From Paraglaciecola sp. L3A3 (lineage in GTDB: Bacteria; Pseudomonadota; Gammaproteobacteria; Enterobacterales; Alteromonadaceae): DNA of 64,000 nt. The stretch is from assembly GCF_009796765.1 (NCBI RefSeq), contig NZ_CP047023.1, positions 913,501 through 977,500 on the forward strand, in the 5' to 3' direction. Below, in pieces: positions 18,208-26,866 of the stretch. Within the stretch, counting starts at the first letter, position 1. Every line of letters starts with the position of its first letter. The notes below the pieces were generated by a model, which was given only the letters and a program-made list of their open reading frames with translations, was not told where the DNA came from and made no database searches. Position numbers and translations under genes: made by a program.

Positions 18208-20910
18208 ATGTTGCTTAGCCCCCCAGTAAATAGTGAGTTTCGTCAATCGTTACAGCTAGAGTTTGGCGATTTTATTCAACAACAAAGTCAGCGTTTTGAC
18301 CGCAGGGATTGTCTTAAAATTGATTTTCATTGTCATGATCATAACAGTGATGTACCCGATGAATTGTGGGGACGAATTTTACGTTTGCCTGAAACTTGGT
18401 TAAAGACCAAAAAGTTGGTGAAGTTATTAAAAGACAATGGCAGTGATGTTTACACAGTGACGAATCATAACAACGCTCGTTCTTGTTGGGATCTACAAGA
18501 TAAAGGTATTGATGTTTTAGTAGCTGCGGAGTTCACCTGCTTTTTTCCTGAATATGATTTATTTATTCATGTTTTAACTTATGGATTTGATCAAGAACAA
18601 GAAAAAATCCTTAATAAAAAACGTCAAAATATTTATGATTTTTTACGCTATACCGCTACTGAAGACATTCCTGTGATCATGCCGCATCCTCTTTATTTTT
18701 ATACTCGGAATGACAAAATTGATTTGGGTTTGTTCGAAAAGCTGGCCTGTTTATTTCAACGTTTTGAGGTATTAAATGGGCAAAGAGATCTTTGGCAAAG
18801 TGTATTAACTCTGAATTGGGCACAGAGCTTAACCCCTGAGAAAGTTCAGAGTTATGCTAAAAAGCATAATTTAAACCCTAGAGACTTTGCAGTTGATCCC
18901 AACAAACCTAAAGTATTAACTGGGGGGTCAGATGATCATACTGGGATTTTTGCAGGGCAATGTGGCTCTTATTTATATATTGAAAATCTATCAGAAAGGT
19001 TAAAGACGGCTAAACCTTCCGAATTAGCATTAGAAGCCATTAAAGCTGGCAATATTGCGCCTTTTGGTCAAATAGGTGAAAACCAAAAACTGAACATTGC
19101 TTTACTCGATTATTTTGCCCAAGTGGCCACTAAAATAAAAGATCCAGGTATGTTTCGTATCTTATTGCACAGAGGTTCAACCTGGGACAAGGTAGGCTGT
19201 TTTGTGGTGAGTAACCTATTACTTGAAATGCAAAAACACAAAAAAACCATGAAGTTTTTCTCTTTTGTACATGAAGCATTACAAGGTAAAAAACCTAATA
19301 AATTACTCAAGTGGCAAGTTTCGAAAGATTACAAGTTTTGTATTAATCAATTAGAAAAAATTGCTGATAGCAAAAAATCATCTCCTGAAGAGTTTAGCCA
19401 AACAGTAAATAACGCTATTAATGAATTGTTTTCTCATTTAAATAAACTGATTGCCACACGAGTTGAACAAGCTATAAAAAATAATAATGGTATTCAACTA
19501 GATAGTTTTTCTACTGAAGAAATTACCCGTAAATTTGAAATACCCAGTCAACTCACAGCCTTGTTTTTTGGTGATGGTAAACGCCAAGACAACATGAGTA
19601 ATGTCAGGGTTGAAAAGTTGTTAGATAACTTGTCATTCCCACTGTTAATTAGTTTAGTGCTGGCGGGCTCTACTTTAGCGTCTACCCGAGTTTTGTATCA
19701 AAACCGTGAATTACTTAACCAATTTGCTCAGCACTTAGGCAAAAACCAACACTCTAATCGTGCCTTGTATTTAACGGATACCTTGTTTGACAAAAATGGT
19801 GTATCAACTTCCTTATCTGGAAAACTCAAAGAAATTCAACGGGCAAATTTACCTGTGGATTTTTTGATTTGTGATTCACAGGCTGAATCAACTGATCATT
19901 TACATGTTGTCAGGCCTATCGCTGAATTTGATGTGCAACGTTACGGTGAACAAACCATACGTATTCCTGATTTAATGGAAGTAGCACGGATATTTTATGA
20001 AGGCGGTTACGACCGAGTAGTCTGTTCTACTGAAGGACCTATGGCAGCGGTGTCCTTGTTTATTCAGCAAATGTTTAATGTGCCCAGTTACTTCTTTATG
20101 CACACAGACTGGATTGATTTTATTAAGCACACCACTGACTTAAATAAACATGAACGTGACCGAGTAAGACGCTGGATGAGGGCTTTGTACAATCGTTACG
20201 ACGGTGTGTTTGTTTTAAATTCAGAACACAAAGAGTGGTTAATTGGTCATGAGATGGAGCTGAAAGAAGAGCAAGTATTTTTAACTGCTCACCATACACA
20301 ACCGAGAGATCTTGGTGTTCACAAAATTCCCAAAGCCAGTATTATTTCAGGGGCAACTGAAGACACTCCGGTACTGTTTATTGCTTGTCGTATCAGTAAA
20401 GAAAAAGGTATTTTTGATTTACCTGACATAGTGGCGGTTGCTAAACAACAGCTCCCAGATTTAAAAATTGTGATTGCTGGTTCAGGCCCAGCAACAGATG
20501 AATTAAAAGCGGCGTTACCAGAAGCTGTGTTTTTAGGTTGGCAAAGCAAAAGACAATTAGCCGAGCTGTATTTAAGTTTAGATTTGTTCGTTTTTCCTTC
20601 TCGTTTCGACACTTTTGGCAATGTCATTTTAGAAGCATTTGTGCATGGCATGCCGACTATTGCATTTAATTGCAAAGGGCCAAAAGACATTATTCAACAT
20701 AATAAAAATGGCTTTTTAGTGGAAGATACAGAGCAAATGAGTGAGCAAATAGTGAGCTTTTTTCAGAATGAAACCATTGGGTCAACTATGCGCCAAAAAG
20801 CTTGTTTGCGTGCTGCTGAATATCAAGCTGAGCCTATTATGCAGCAATTCTTAACTGATATGGGATTGACAGTTCCTCACCTTTATAACAATCAAAGAAC
20901 GGTTGCTTAA
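18208..20910 (+). CDS. PHP-domain / family-4-like glycosyltransferase fusion protein
   Basis: 900 residues from the ATG at 18208, chosen because it follows the previous stop by one base; a GTG at 18172 overlaps the preceding gene. The N-terminal ~280 residues are a PHP metallo-phosphoesterase-like domain: HCHDH at 41-45, VTNHNN at 84-89, a VAAEFTCFFPEYDLFIHVLTYG segment and LTGGSDDHTG, all metal-ligand motifs. A middle region (~300-490) has no recognised domain. The C-terminal ~400 residues are GT-B glycosyltransferase: LFIACRISKEKGIFDLP, then FPSRFDTFGNVILEAFVHG, the donor-nucleotide motif. It may couple hydrolysis of a phosphate ester to glycosyl transfer onto a lipid or polymer. No membrane segment is seen. 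Function unproven. Confidence 0.85.
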   Translation: MLLSPPVNSEFRQSLQLEFGDFIQQQSQRFDRRDCLKIDFHCHDHNSDVPDELWGRILRLPETWLKTKKLVKLLKDNGSDVYTVTNHNNARSCWDLQDKGIDVLVAAEFTCFFPEYDLFIHVLTYGFDQEQEKILNKKRQNIYDFLRYTATEDIPVIMPHPLYFYTRNDKIDLGLFEKLACLFQRFEVLNGQRDLWQSVLTLNWAQSLTPEKVQSYAKKHNLNPRDFAVDPNKPKVLTGGSDDHTGIFAGQCGSYLYIENLSERLKTAKPSELALEAIKAGNIAPFGQIGENQKLNIALLDYFAQVATKIKDPGMFRILLHRGSTWDKVGCFVVSNLLLEMQKHKKTMKFFSFVHEALQGKKPNKLLKWQVSKDYKFCINQLEKIADSKKSSPEEFSQTVNNAINELFSHLNKLIATRVEQAIKNNNGIQLDSFSTEEITRKFEIPSQLTALFFGDGKRQDNMSNVRVEKLLDNLSFPLLISLVLAGSTLASTRVLYQNRELLNQFAQHLGKNQHSNRALYLTDTLFDKNGVSTSLSGKLKEIQRANLPVDFLICDSQAESTDHLHVVRPIAEFDVQRYGEQTIRIPDLMEVARIFYEGGYDRVVCSTEGPMAAVSLFIQQMFNVPSYFFMHTDWIDFIKHTTDLNKHERDRVRRWMRALYNRYDGVFVLNSEHKEWLIGHEMELKEEQVFLTAHHTQPRDLGVHKIPKASIISGATEDTPVLFIACRISKEKGIFDLPDIVAVAKQQLPDLKIVIAGSGPATDELKAALPEAVFLGWQSKRQLAELYLSLDLFVFPSRFDTFGNVILEAFVHGMPTIAFNCKGPKDIIQHNKNGFLVEDTEQMSEQIVSFFQNETIGSTMRQKACLRAAEYQAEPIMQQFLTDMGLTVPHLYNNQRTVA

Positions 20911-20915
20911 TTGTG

Positions 20916-21794
20916 ATGGTAAATATCCAAAAATTGACTAAACGGGAACAAATAAATTATTTATTAACGAATCGGATCCCCAGGCGTTGGCTGACGTTTT
21001 TTGTCGGTTGGTTAAGTCAAATTGAAAATCCACTGTTAACTAAATTTTTAATTTGGGGCTGGTCTTTATTTGCGGAAGATTTACGTCTACAAGATGCTAA
21101 AAAACAACACTTTAGCAGTTTAGGGGACTGTTTTACCCGTGAGTTAAAAGATGGTTTACGGCCCATAACCGCAGATCCTGACATAGTCACCAGTCCATGT
21201 GATGCCATTGTGGGAGCTTTTGGCCAAGTCCGGGGGACAGAAGTATTTCAAGCTAAAGGGTTTCCATATGAAATCAGTGAGTTAATTCCTAACTTACATA
21301 TCAATCATAAATATCGTAATGGGGTTTTTATCACTTTACGTTTGAAGTCGAGCATGTATCACAGATTTCATGCGCCGGTGGATTGTAATGTTAGTAAGGT
21401 CAGTTATATCTCTGGTGATACATGGAATGTGAATCCTGTGGCGTTAAAACGAGTAGAAAAATTATTCTGTAAAAATGAAAGAGCGGTCATTGAGCTAAAA
21501 ACCGGTCATCCCACAAACAGTATTACCTTAGTGCCTGTGGCGGCTATTTTGGTGGCCAGTATGAAATTTAAGTTTTTATCACAAATCTTAGATTTGAAGT
21601 ACAAAGGCCCTAACGATATTGCTTGTGATGCGCAGTTTAAAAAAGGCGATGAAATGGGCTATTTCCAACATGGGTCTACCATTATTTTGTTTGCCACTAA
21701 TAATTATAGTTTTTGCGAGGGTATTGAAACTGGCAAGGCTATTAAGATGGGACAAGCTTTGTTGTCTGGTCACTCTGATTTATCAACACTTTAA
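20916..21794 (+). CDS. Phosphatidylserine-decarboxylase-family protein (pyruvoyl-dependent)
   Basis: 292 residues. The proenzyme self-cleaves at the G-S bond of a C-terminal GST motif; here HGSTIILF gives Ser254 as the future pyruvoyl residue. Family markers are CFTRELKDGLRPI, SPCDAIVGAFG (the Asp) and MYHRFHAPVDC (the His), the expected D/H/S triad. I prefer the ATG at 20916 over the GTG at 20913. The head group decarboxylated may be phosphatidylserine or a modified version; the neighbouring aminotransferase and glycosyltransferase suggest a specialised lipid. If the genome also has a housekeeping psd next to rsgA, this is a dedicated paralogue; that cannot be judged from this window. Two bases separate the previous stop and the GTG. 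Confidence 0.85.
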   Translation: MVNIQKLTKREQINYLLTNRIPRRWLTFFVGWLSQIENPLLTKFLIWGWSLFAEDLRLQDAKKQHFSSLGDCFTRELKDGLRPITADPDIVTSPCDAIVGAFGQVRGTEVFQAKGFPYEISELIPNLHINHKYRNGVFITLRLKSSMYHRFHAPVDCNVSKVSYISGDTWNVNPVALKRVEKLFCKNERAVIELKTGHPTNSITLVPVAAILVASMKFKFLSQILDLKYKGPNDIACDAQFKKGDEMGYFQHGSTIILFATNNYSFCEGIETGKAIKMGQALLSGHSDLSTL

Positions 21795-21813
21795 CTAACC
21801 AATAGGTATTAAT

Positions 21814-22443
21814 ATGACTTTTTTCGAAGAACTACAAAAACAAAGATGGGATGACCATAGATATTATCACCACAACAGAATCAACCAATTTTTACATTTG
21901 TTAAGTGCCATGTGTTTCTTAGCCAGTTATGTGTTGGTATTTTATTATCCCGCTGCAGCAGCCTTAGTAGGTTGGTTATTAGCCATGACTTTAAGACAAA
22001 CTGGCCACTTCTTTTTTGAACCACTGACATACGATAATGTGAACAAGGCCAGCCATGAATACAAAGAAAAAGTCAAAGTAGGTTATAACTTACAGCGTAA
22101 AGTAGTGCTGTTATCTATTTGGGCGCTAGTGCCAATTGTGTTGTTTTTTCAGCCTAGCTTTTTTGGTGCCTTTGAACCGGCCGCTGACTTTATGGGGTTT
22201 ATTAATAACATGGCAATTATTTGGCTATTTGTAGGTTTAGGGGCGATCGCATTTAGAACGATTCATCTGTTTAAATTATTGGGTGTGCAATCAGGTTTGG
22301 TCTGGTGCAGTAAAATTATCACCGACCCTTTCCACGACATTAAAATTTATCACAAGTCACCTTACTTCATATTAAAGGGTGAAATGTATGACAAGATGGA
22401 CGATTGGTACGAAGAAGCATCATTCGAAAATAAAGCTTTATAA
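21814..22443 (+). CDS. DUF962 / Mpo1-like integral membrane protein
   Basis: 209 residues. The N-terminal YYHHNRINQFLHLLSAMCF matches the conserved HxxxxNxxxH start of the DUF962 (Mpo1/YGL010w-like) family, in which the yeast member is a 2-hydroxy fatty acid dioxygenase. Hydrophobic helices include residues about 28-60, 100-122 and 140-160, with TGHFFFE between the first two. It ends the aminotransferase/PHP-GT/PSD-like operon, 19 bp after the preceding stop, and is followed by a terminator at 22458. Acyl-chain modification (hydroxylation or alpha-oxidation) would fit a lipid pathway. Family assignment is moderately sure; the reaction is inference. Confidence 0.7.
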   Translation: MTFFEELQKQRWDDHRYYHHNRINQFLHLLSAMCFLASYVLVFYYPAAAALVGWLLAMTLRQTGHFFFEPLTYDNVNKASHEYKEKVKVGYNLQRKVVLLSIWALVPIVLFFQPSFFGAFEPAADFMGFINNMAIIWLFVGLGAIAFRTIHLFKLLGVQSGLVWCSKIITDPFHDIKIYHKSPYFILKGEMYDKMDDWYEEASFENKAL

Positions 22444-22457
22444 TTTTTACTAAAATT

Positions 22458-22490
22458 AAAAAAAGAGAAGCCAATTGCTTCTCTTTTTTT
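22458..22490. terminator. Bidirectional rho-independent terminator
   Basis: AAAAAAGAGAAGC, CAATT, GCTTCTCTTTTTTT between the convergent DUF962 gene and the minus-strand lipoprotein gene. Confidence 0.85.
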
Positions 22491-22497
22491 ATGCCAG

Positions 22498-23406
22498 TTA
22501 TAACCTCGGCAGGGCTTGATGTTCTACTTTTTGCATATCCACTTTAAAAGTATGAGTAGGATAATTGGGAAACCATTTACCGACTAACAGTTCAATACCT
22601 GATACTCCCATTTTTTCTAGATCCTGTAATGAATAATAAAAGCCAGTCATACCAGATATATTGTAGTAATAATCTTCTGTGTCAGTATTGGGATTAGGTA
22701 TTTTTTGATAATTTCCATAAACTGCGATTAGTGGATCAACATTTATAGCGGCATACATCTTTTGGCTTCTAATTCTAAGCTCAGGGATGTCAGTTTCTTT
22801 ATATTCTTGGATTTTTTCGAGCAACTTTTGTTTTACTTGTTCGTGGTCATTAAACTTGTCTTCTGCTAGATCACTTGGCTGTAAGCTCATATTTATTTTT
22901 GGCTGATTACGGCTATGCTCGTCTAAATCATAATCAGTATGCTGACCTTTTTCTTTGGTATTCTTGATGGCAGATTCGTATAACCGCTCTACTTGCGTAA
23001 TGTCTTGTATTCCACCGTGCCACACCAATAAGGAATCTTTTTCTAAAAACTTTCTATTACCGGCCAAGAATATGTAGTTGGCGCATGCAGACATACACAT
23101 TTTGTTTATGTGTACATCCATATTGTTTTCTAACATGATATCAGCCATATCCATGGCTATTTTGGCACTGCCACCCACACTGGATATTTTTAGTAATCTA
23201 GGAAAAGGTTTGGTTGAATAAAAGGTTTCTCTAAATTCTTCAAGGCCTTTTTGATTTAGCTTACCTGTGTAATTAAGCACCATTTTTTTGTCGGACAAAT
23301 AGACAAAATGTTTTTGCTTAAGGTTTGGAAAAACAGTTGAACAACCGCTAAGGAAGGCTATGCTAACTATGATGAATGTCAGTGGCGTTGATTTTAATCC
23401 ACTCAT
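22498..23406 (-). CDS. ClpP/SppA-like (COG3904-type) lipoprotein
   Basis: 302 residues. The lipobox LSGC (residues 19-22) marks it as a lipoprotein. A ClpP/crotonase-like core follows: KISSVGGSAKIAMDMADIM, the oxyanion-loop pattern, then CMSACANYIFLAGN, with a Ser (MSACA) in the nucleophile position, and VWHGGIQ as the His segment. Residues ~150-240 form a charged helical insertion. It resembles periplasmic COG3904 proteins of unknown role. No neighbour suggests a partner; it is convergent with the lipid-like operon. Whether it is an active protease is unknown. Confidence 0.6.
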   Translation of the reverse strand: MSGLKSTPLTFIIVSIAFLSGCSTVFPNLKQKHFVYLSDKKMVLNYTGKLNQKGLEEFRETFYSTKPFPRLLKISSVGGSAKIAMDMADIMLENNMDVHINKMCMSACANYIFLAGNRKFLEKDSLLVWHGGIQDITQVERLYESAIKNTKEKGQHTDYDLDEHSRNQPKINMSLQPSDLAEDKFNDHEQVKQKLLEKIQEYKETDIPELRIRSQKMYAAINVDPLIAVYGNYQKIPNPNTDTEDYYYNISGMTGFYYSLQDLEKMGVSGIELLVGKWFPNYPTHTFKVDMQKVEHQALPRL

Positions 23407-23654
23407 TATTTTGCCTTAACATGGTATAATTGCCCGTTTTTGCCAGTACTTTACGAGTAATTTAGCTGCCAATCAATCACCAAACCTTGTTTTTATCTTG
23501 AATCATTTAGGCTGCTGTTTATAGGGGGACTGCTATTTTTTAAAAAACCTTAGCTTGTCTAGGTTGAATAAAAAAATTGCTATTAAACAACATTATTATC
23601 CCCTTAACTGAGTATAATATTATTTATATATAACTTGTGTAGCAGGATTTAACC

Positions 23655-23960
23655 ATGAACGAACAACAAAAATTACAAGCGGAAGCGGCCGCTTTTCGAA
23701 CATTAATCAAACATTTAGATGACAACAAAGATGTGCAGAATATCGATATCATGATATTGGCAGATTTTTGTCGTAACTGTTTAGCTAAGTGGTATATGGC
23801 CGGTGTCAAAGAGCAAGGACTTGAAATGGATTATGACCAAGCCAGAGAGGCGATTTACGGTATGCCTTTTAAAGAATGGAAAGAAAAATTTCAATTGCCT
23901 GCCACCCCAGAACAACTTGCTGCATTTGATGCCAGACAAGCAGATAAAGGCTGTTCTTAA
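23655..23960 (+). CDS. DUF1244 family protein
   Basis: 101 residues, the normal length of the DUF1244 family. The conserved block is IDIMILADFCRNCLAKWYMAG followed by EAIYGMPFKEWKEKF, with two conserved cysteines (FCRNC). No signal peptide; soluble and cytoplasmic. The family is common in Proteobacteria but its biochemical role is not settled. An AT-rich region with AGTATAAT-like sequences precedes the gene, and AGCAGGATTT gives a ribosome-binding site. Confidence 0.8.
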   Translation: MNEQQKLQAEAAAFRTLIKHLDDNKDVQNIDIMILADFCRNCLAKWYMAGVKEQGLEMDYDQAREAIYGMPFKEWKEKFQLPATPEQLAAFDARQADKGCS

Positions 23961-24132
23961 ATTTTAGTCTGTTTGCTAACACAGCTAGTTTGCGAATCAA
24001 CTCGATAATGAAATATTTTGAAACATTATGGCCAGTTTTATATTAACTTAGGCTAATCCATGGTAAACAAAGTGACGAGCTATTATTAGTAATGGCGGTT
24101 AGACGTTGCTTACCTTAGGTTTAAGTTAACTA

Positions 24133-24174
24133 ACCTTAACTGTGATTGCTACTTTAGTAGCATACGGTTAAGGT
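24133..24174. other. Stem-loop upstream of ABC exporter operon
   Basis: ACCTTAAC pairs with GTTAAGGT (24167-24174), and inside it GCTACT pairs with AGTAGC, giving a long two-part hairpin ending 35 bp before the ATP-binding gene. No T-tract. It may be an operator or an mRNA leader structure. Confidence 0.5.
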
Positions 24175-24209
24175 AACGACAATTTACAATTAACAAACAT
24201 ATTATCAAC

Positions 24210-24893
24210 ATGTTAGAGCTAAGTCATATAGCAAAATCTTTCGCTAATGGATCTGAAATTGTCCACGCCTTGAAAGATATCTCCTTGTCTATCCAAGAAA
24301 ATGAATTTGTTGCATTTATGGGCAGTTCTGGTTCAGGTAAATCCACTTTAATGAATATTTTAGGCTGTTTGGATACCCCTAATTCGGGCCAATATATTTT
24401 GAATAATCAAGATGTCGCTGCTATGGATGACGATACTTTGTCAGCTATTCGTAATAAACATATTGGTTTTATTTTTCAGACCTTTCACTTATTACCTAAG
24501 TTAACTGCATTAGAAAACGTAAAATTGCCCTTGCGATATGCAGATGATGTGTCTGAAGAAGAAGCTAATAAACGTGCCCATGAGTTGTTAGACAAAGTAG
24601 GCTTAGGCCATAGAAAAACTCATAAACCCAACGAAATGTCTGGTGGTCAAAGGCAAAGGGTGGCGATTGCTAGGGCATTGATCAATAAACCTACTGTGGT
24701 GTTGGCTGATGAGCCAACCGGTAACCTAGACAGTAAAACCTCACTAGAAATCATGACCTTACTCACTGATCTACATAAACAAGGGCAAACCATAATCATG
24801 GTGACTCACGAAGATGATATTGCCACTTATGCCCAGCGAGTGATCACCATGCGTGATGGCGTAGTGTTAACAGATAAGCTTAACGCTGCCTAA
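24210..24893 (+). CDS. ABC transporter ATP-binding protein (MacB/LolD type)
   Basis: 227 residues. Walker A GSSGSGKST, Q-loop IFQTFHLLPKLTALENV, signature MSGGQRQRV, Walker B VVLADEPTGNLD and H-loop VTHE are complete. The FQTFHLLPKLTALENVKLPL stretch is typical of MacB/LolD-type ATPases that power FtsX-family permeases. It is followed at 13 bp by the first of three adaptor genes and, at the end of the operon, by the matching MacB-like permease. Expected to export something across the inner membrane or from the periplasm outwards. Confidence 0.95.
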   Translation: MLELSHIAKSFANGSEIVHALKDISLSIQENEFVAFMGSSGSGKSTLMNILGCLDTPNSGQYILNNQDVAAMDDDTLSAIRNKHIGFIFQTFHLLPKLTALENVKLPLRYADDVSEEEANKRAHELLDKVGLGHRKTHKPNEMSGGQRQRVAIARALINKPTVVLADEPTGNLDSKTSLEIMTLLTDLHKQGQTIIMVTHEDDIATYAQRVITMRDGVVLTDKLNAA

Positions 24894-24906
24894 GGACAAA
24901 AAAATC

Positions 24907-25893
24907 ATGTATAAATTACTCATAAGTTTGTTATTGCTCTGCAGTTTGGCGGTCAATGCTAAACAAACCCATTTGTTGACTGGCGTAGTGGCGTCGGCAG
25001 AAAACCAGTTAGTGACCGCACCAAAATCTGATAATTGGCAAGTACAAATCCAATGGATGGCAGATGAAGGCAGCATTGTGCAAAAAGGCGATTTGGTTGT
25101 GGTGTTTGATGCAGGCGGTATTCAAGCGCAAGTCGAGCAAAGCGAAGAGCAGTTAGAAATGGAGAAGCTCGAGCTGCATCAAATTGAAATGCGTTTGCAA
25201 CAAGCGGTCACCGTTGCTCAAGGTCGATTTAGATTAGCCCAAATAATGGTAGAAAAGACCAAGGTTCAAGCATCTATTCCAGACGGGGAGATCAGTGCCT
25301 ACGAAAAAGGCAAACATGTTATCGCCTACGAAAGATCCATAGTTGAAAAAGTTAAAGCCGAAGAAAGTTATAAATTAAGACTTGAAGAACAAAAAGTAGG
25401 TATCGAAAAACAAAAAATACAAATTATTAAACTAACCGAAAATATTGCCTACAAGAAAAGTCAATTGTCTAAAATGAGTGTCGTTGCAGAAGTTACAGGG
25501 CCGGTATCTCATATGATGCACCCACATATGCCGGGCGACAAAATAGCTACGGGTATGAACGTACGAGTGAGTTGGAAAGTACTTTTAGTACAAGCTCAAT
25601 CATCTTATCAAGTGAAAACTTGGGTACATGAATTAGATGCTTCTCGAATAGATTTTGACACGGCAGAGGTGACACTTTCGCTAGATGCATACCCCAATAA
25701 AGAATACACAGGTAAAATACTCAACATGTCCTCTCAATCGGAACAAAAAACTGAATGGAGTAATAGTGCTTATTATTTAATTGATTTGGGCTTTAGTGAA
25801 GAGGTGGTTAACGATATCTATCCAGGTATGAGTGTCAGAGTTAAATTAAGCAGTGACGGGGCAGAAATCGCAGGGGTGAGCAATCATGATTAA
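24907..25893 (+). CDS. Periplasmic adaptor (HlyD/MFP family) protein 1 of 3
   Basis: 328 residues. Signal peptide about 1-18 (ends SLAVNA). The lipoyl-like half WQVQIQWMADEGSIVQKGDLVVVFD and the returning half after a coiled-coil hairpin (residues ~75-185, rich in Glu, Lys, Gln) are present. The beta-barrel segment AEVTLSLDAYPNKEYTGKI and YPGMSVRVKL at the end are MFP hallmarks. It overlaps the next adaptor by 8 bp, so translation is coupled. No outer-membrane TolC gene is nearby. It differs in sequence from the next two adaptors, so all three are likely distinct subunits. Confidence 0.88.
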   Translation: MYKLLISLLLLCSLAVNAKQTHLLTGVVASAENQLVTAPKSDNWQVQIQWMADEGSIVQKGDLVVVFDAGGIQAQVEQSEEQLEMEKLELHQIEMRLQQAVTVAQGRFRLAQIMVEKTKVQASIPDGEISAYEKGKHVIAYERSIVEKVKAEESYKLRLEEQKVGIEKQKIQIIKLTENIAYKKSQLSKMSVVAEVTGPVSHMMHPHMPGDKIATGMNVRVSWKVLLVQAQSSYQVKTWVHELDASRIDFDTAEVTLSLDAYPNKEYTGKILNMSSQSEQKTEWSNSAYYLIDLGFSEEVVNDIYPGMSVRVKLSSDGAEIAGVSNHD

Positions 25894-26866
25894 GACCAAA
25901 CTTGTTGGGTTAATTGTGTGTTTGAGTTTGTTTAGCTGTGAAGAGCAAGTGGCACCTGTCACTGCCTCTAACATGGCTAATTTGAGTGCGACTGCAGAGC
26001 TCATTGCACTAGATAATGCTCAGTTAGGCCCACCTTTGGTGAATCGTATGTGGCAATTTAAAATCCAAAAAATGTTACCTGAAAACGCCTTAGTAAAAAA
26101 AGGTGATGTGGTAATTCAGTTTGATGGGCAACAACTGAAAAATGATCTCATTGGGCGAAAAAGTCAACTCAATGCTGAGATTAAGAAAGGTGAAACAGAT
26201 GAGCTTAATGATGAATCAACTAAACAAGATTTAGTGTTGGCCTTAGCAGAAGCTGAAATGAATTTTGAAAAAGCTAAACGTAAAGTCGAAATTATAGATA
26301 TTTCTCGTTCTGAAATAGACAAAAAAATACAACAAGCTGATTTTTTATATCAACAGGAAAAGCTCGCTCAAGCTAAACAACAACTTGATTATCAAAAACA
26401 AGCCACATTGGTTAATCGTAAAGTTACGGCAGGCAAGATAAATAACTTACAGCGTAGAGTAGACAACATGACTGAAGAAATTGGCAAACTTACAGTTAAA
26501 GCACCTAAAGACGGCTTAGTCATGTATTTAGAGGACTGGAACGGAGAAAAAGCCGCTGTTGGTGAAACTGTCTATATGGGAAGAATGTTAATTCAATTGC
26601 CTTCTTTAGATGATGTGGTTTTAAAAGCAGAGTTTTCTGAACCCGACACGGCTAAATTGAGTGTAGGCCAACAGGTGAAAGTAGTATTTGAAGCCTATCC
26701 TGAAATGTCTTACATGGGCGAAATTGCAGAGTTGGGGCAAGCTTTTTATCCTAAGTCGGTACAAAACCCTAAAGTAGTATTTGAAGCTGAAATTAAGTTA
26801 GGCGATGCCCGGCCAGAAGTGATGCGCCCCGGTATGAAAGCAAAAGTTGAGGTGGTTAAATCATGA
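25886..26866 (+). CDS. Periplasmic adaptor (HlyD/MFP family) lipoprotein 2 of 3
   Basis: 326 residues. Its N-terminus has a lipobox LFSC (about residues 15-18) followed by EEQ, so it is probably a lipid-anchored adaptor. Core motifs are KMLPENALVKKGDVVIQFDGQQL (lipoyl half), a coiled-coil hairpin (~100-200), KAPKDGLVMYLEDWNGEKAAVGETVYMG, and VGQQVKVVFEAYPEMSYMGEI with MRPGMKAKVEV at the end. It overlaps its upstream neighbour by 8 bp and its downstream neighbour by 4 bp. Part of the three-adaptor ABC exporter. Confidence 0.88.
   Translation: MIKTKLVGLIVCLSLFSCEEQVAPVTASNMANLSATAELIALDNAQLGPPLVNRMWQFKIQKMLPENALVKKGDVVIQFDGQQLKNDLIGRKSQLNAEIKKGETDELNDESTKQDLVLALAEAEMNFEKAKRKVEIIDISRSEIDKKIQQADFLYQQEKLAQAKQQLDYQKQATLVNRKVTAGKINNLQRRVDNMTEEIGKLTVKAPKDGLVMYLEDWNGEKAAVGETVYMGRMLIQLPSLDDVVLKAEFSEPDTAKLSVGQQVKVVFEAYPEMSYMGEIAELGQAFYPKSVQNPKVVFEAEIKLGDARPEVMRPGMKAKVEVVKS

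Noticed and set aside
24133..24174. Hairpin considered as a terminator
   Set aside because: No T-tract follows either arm and no gene ends just upstream.
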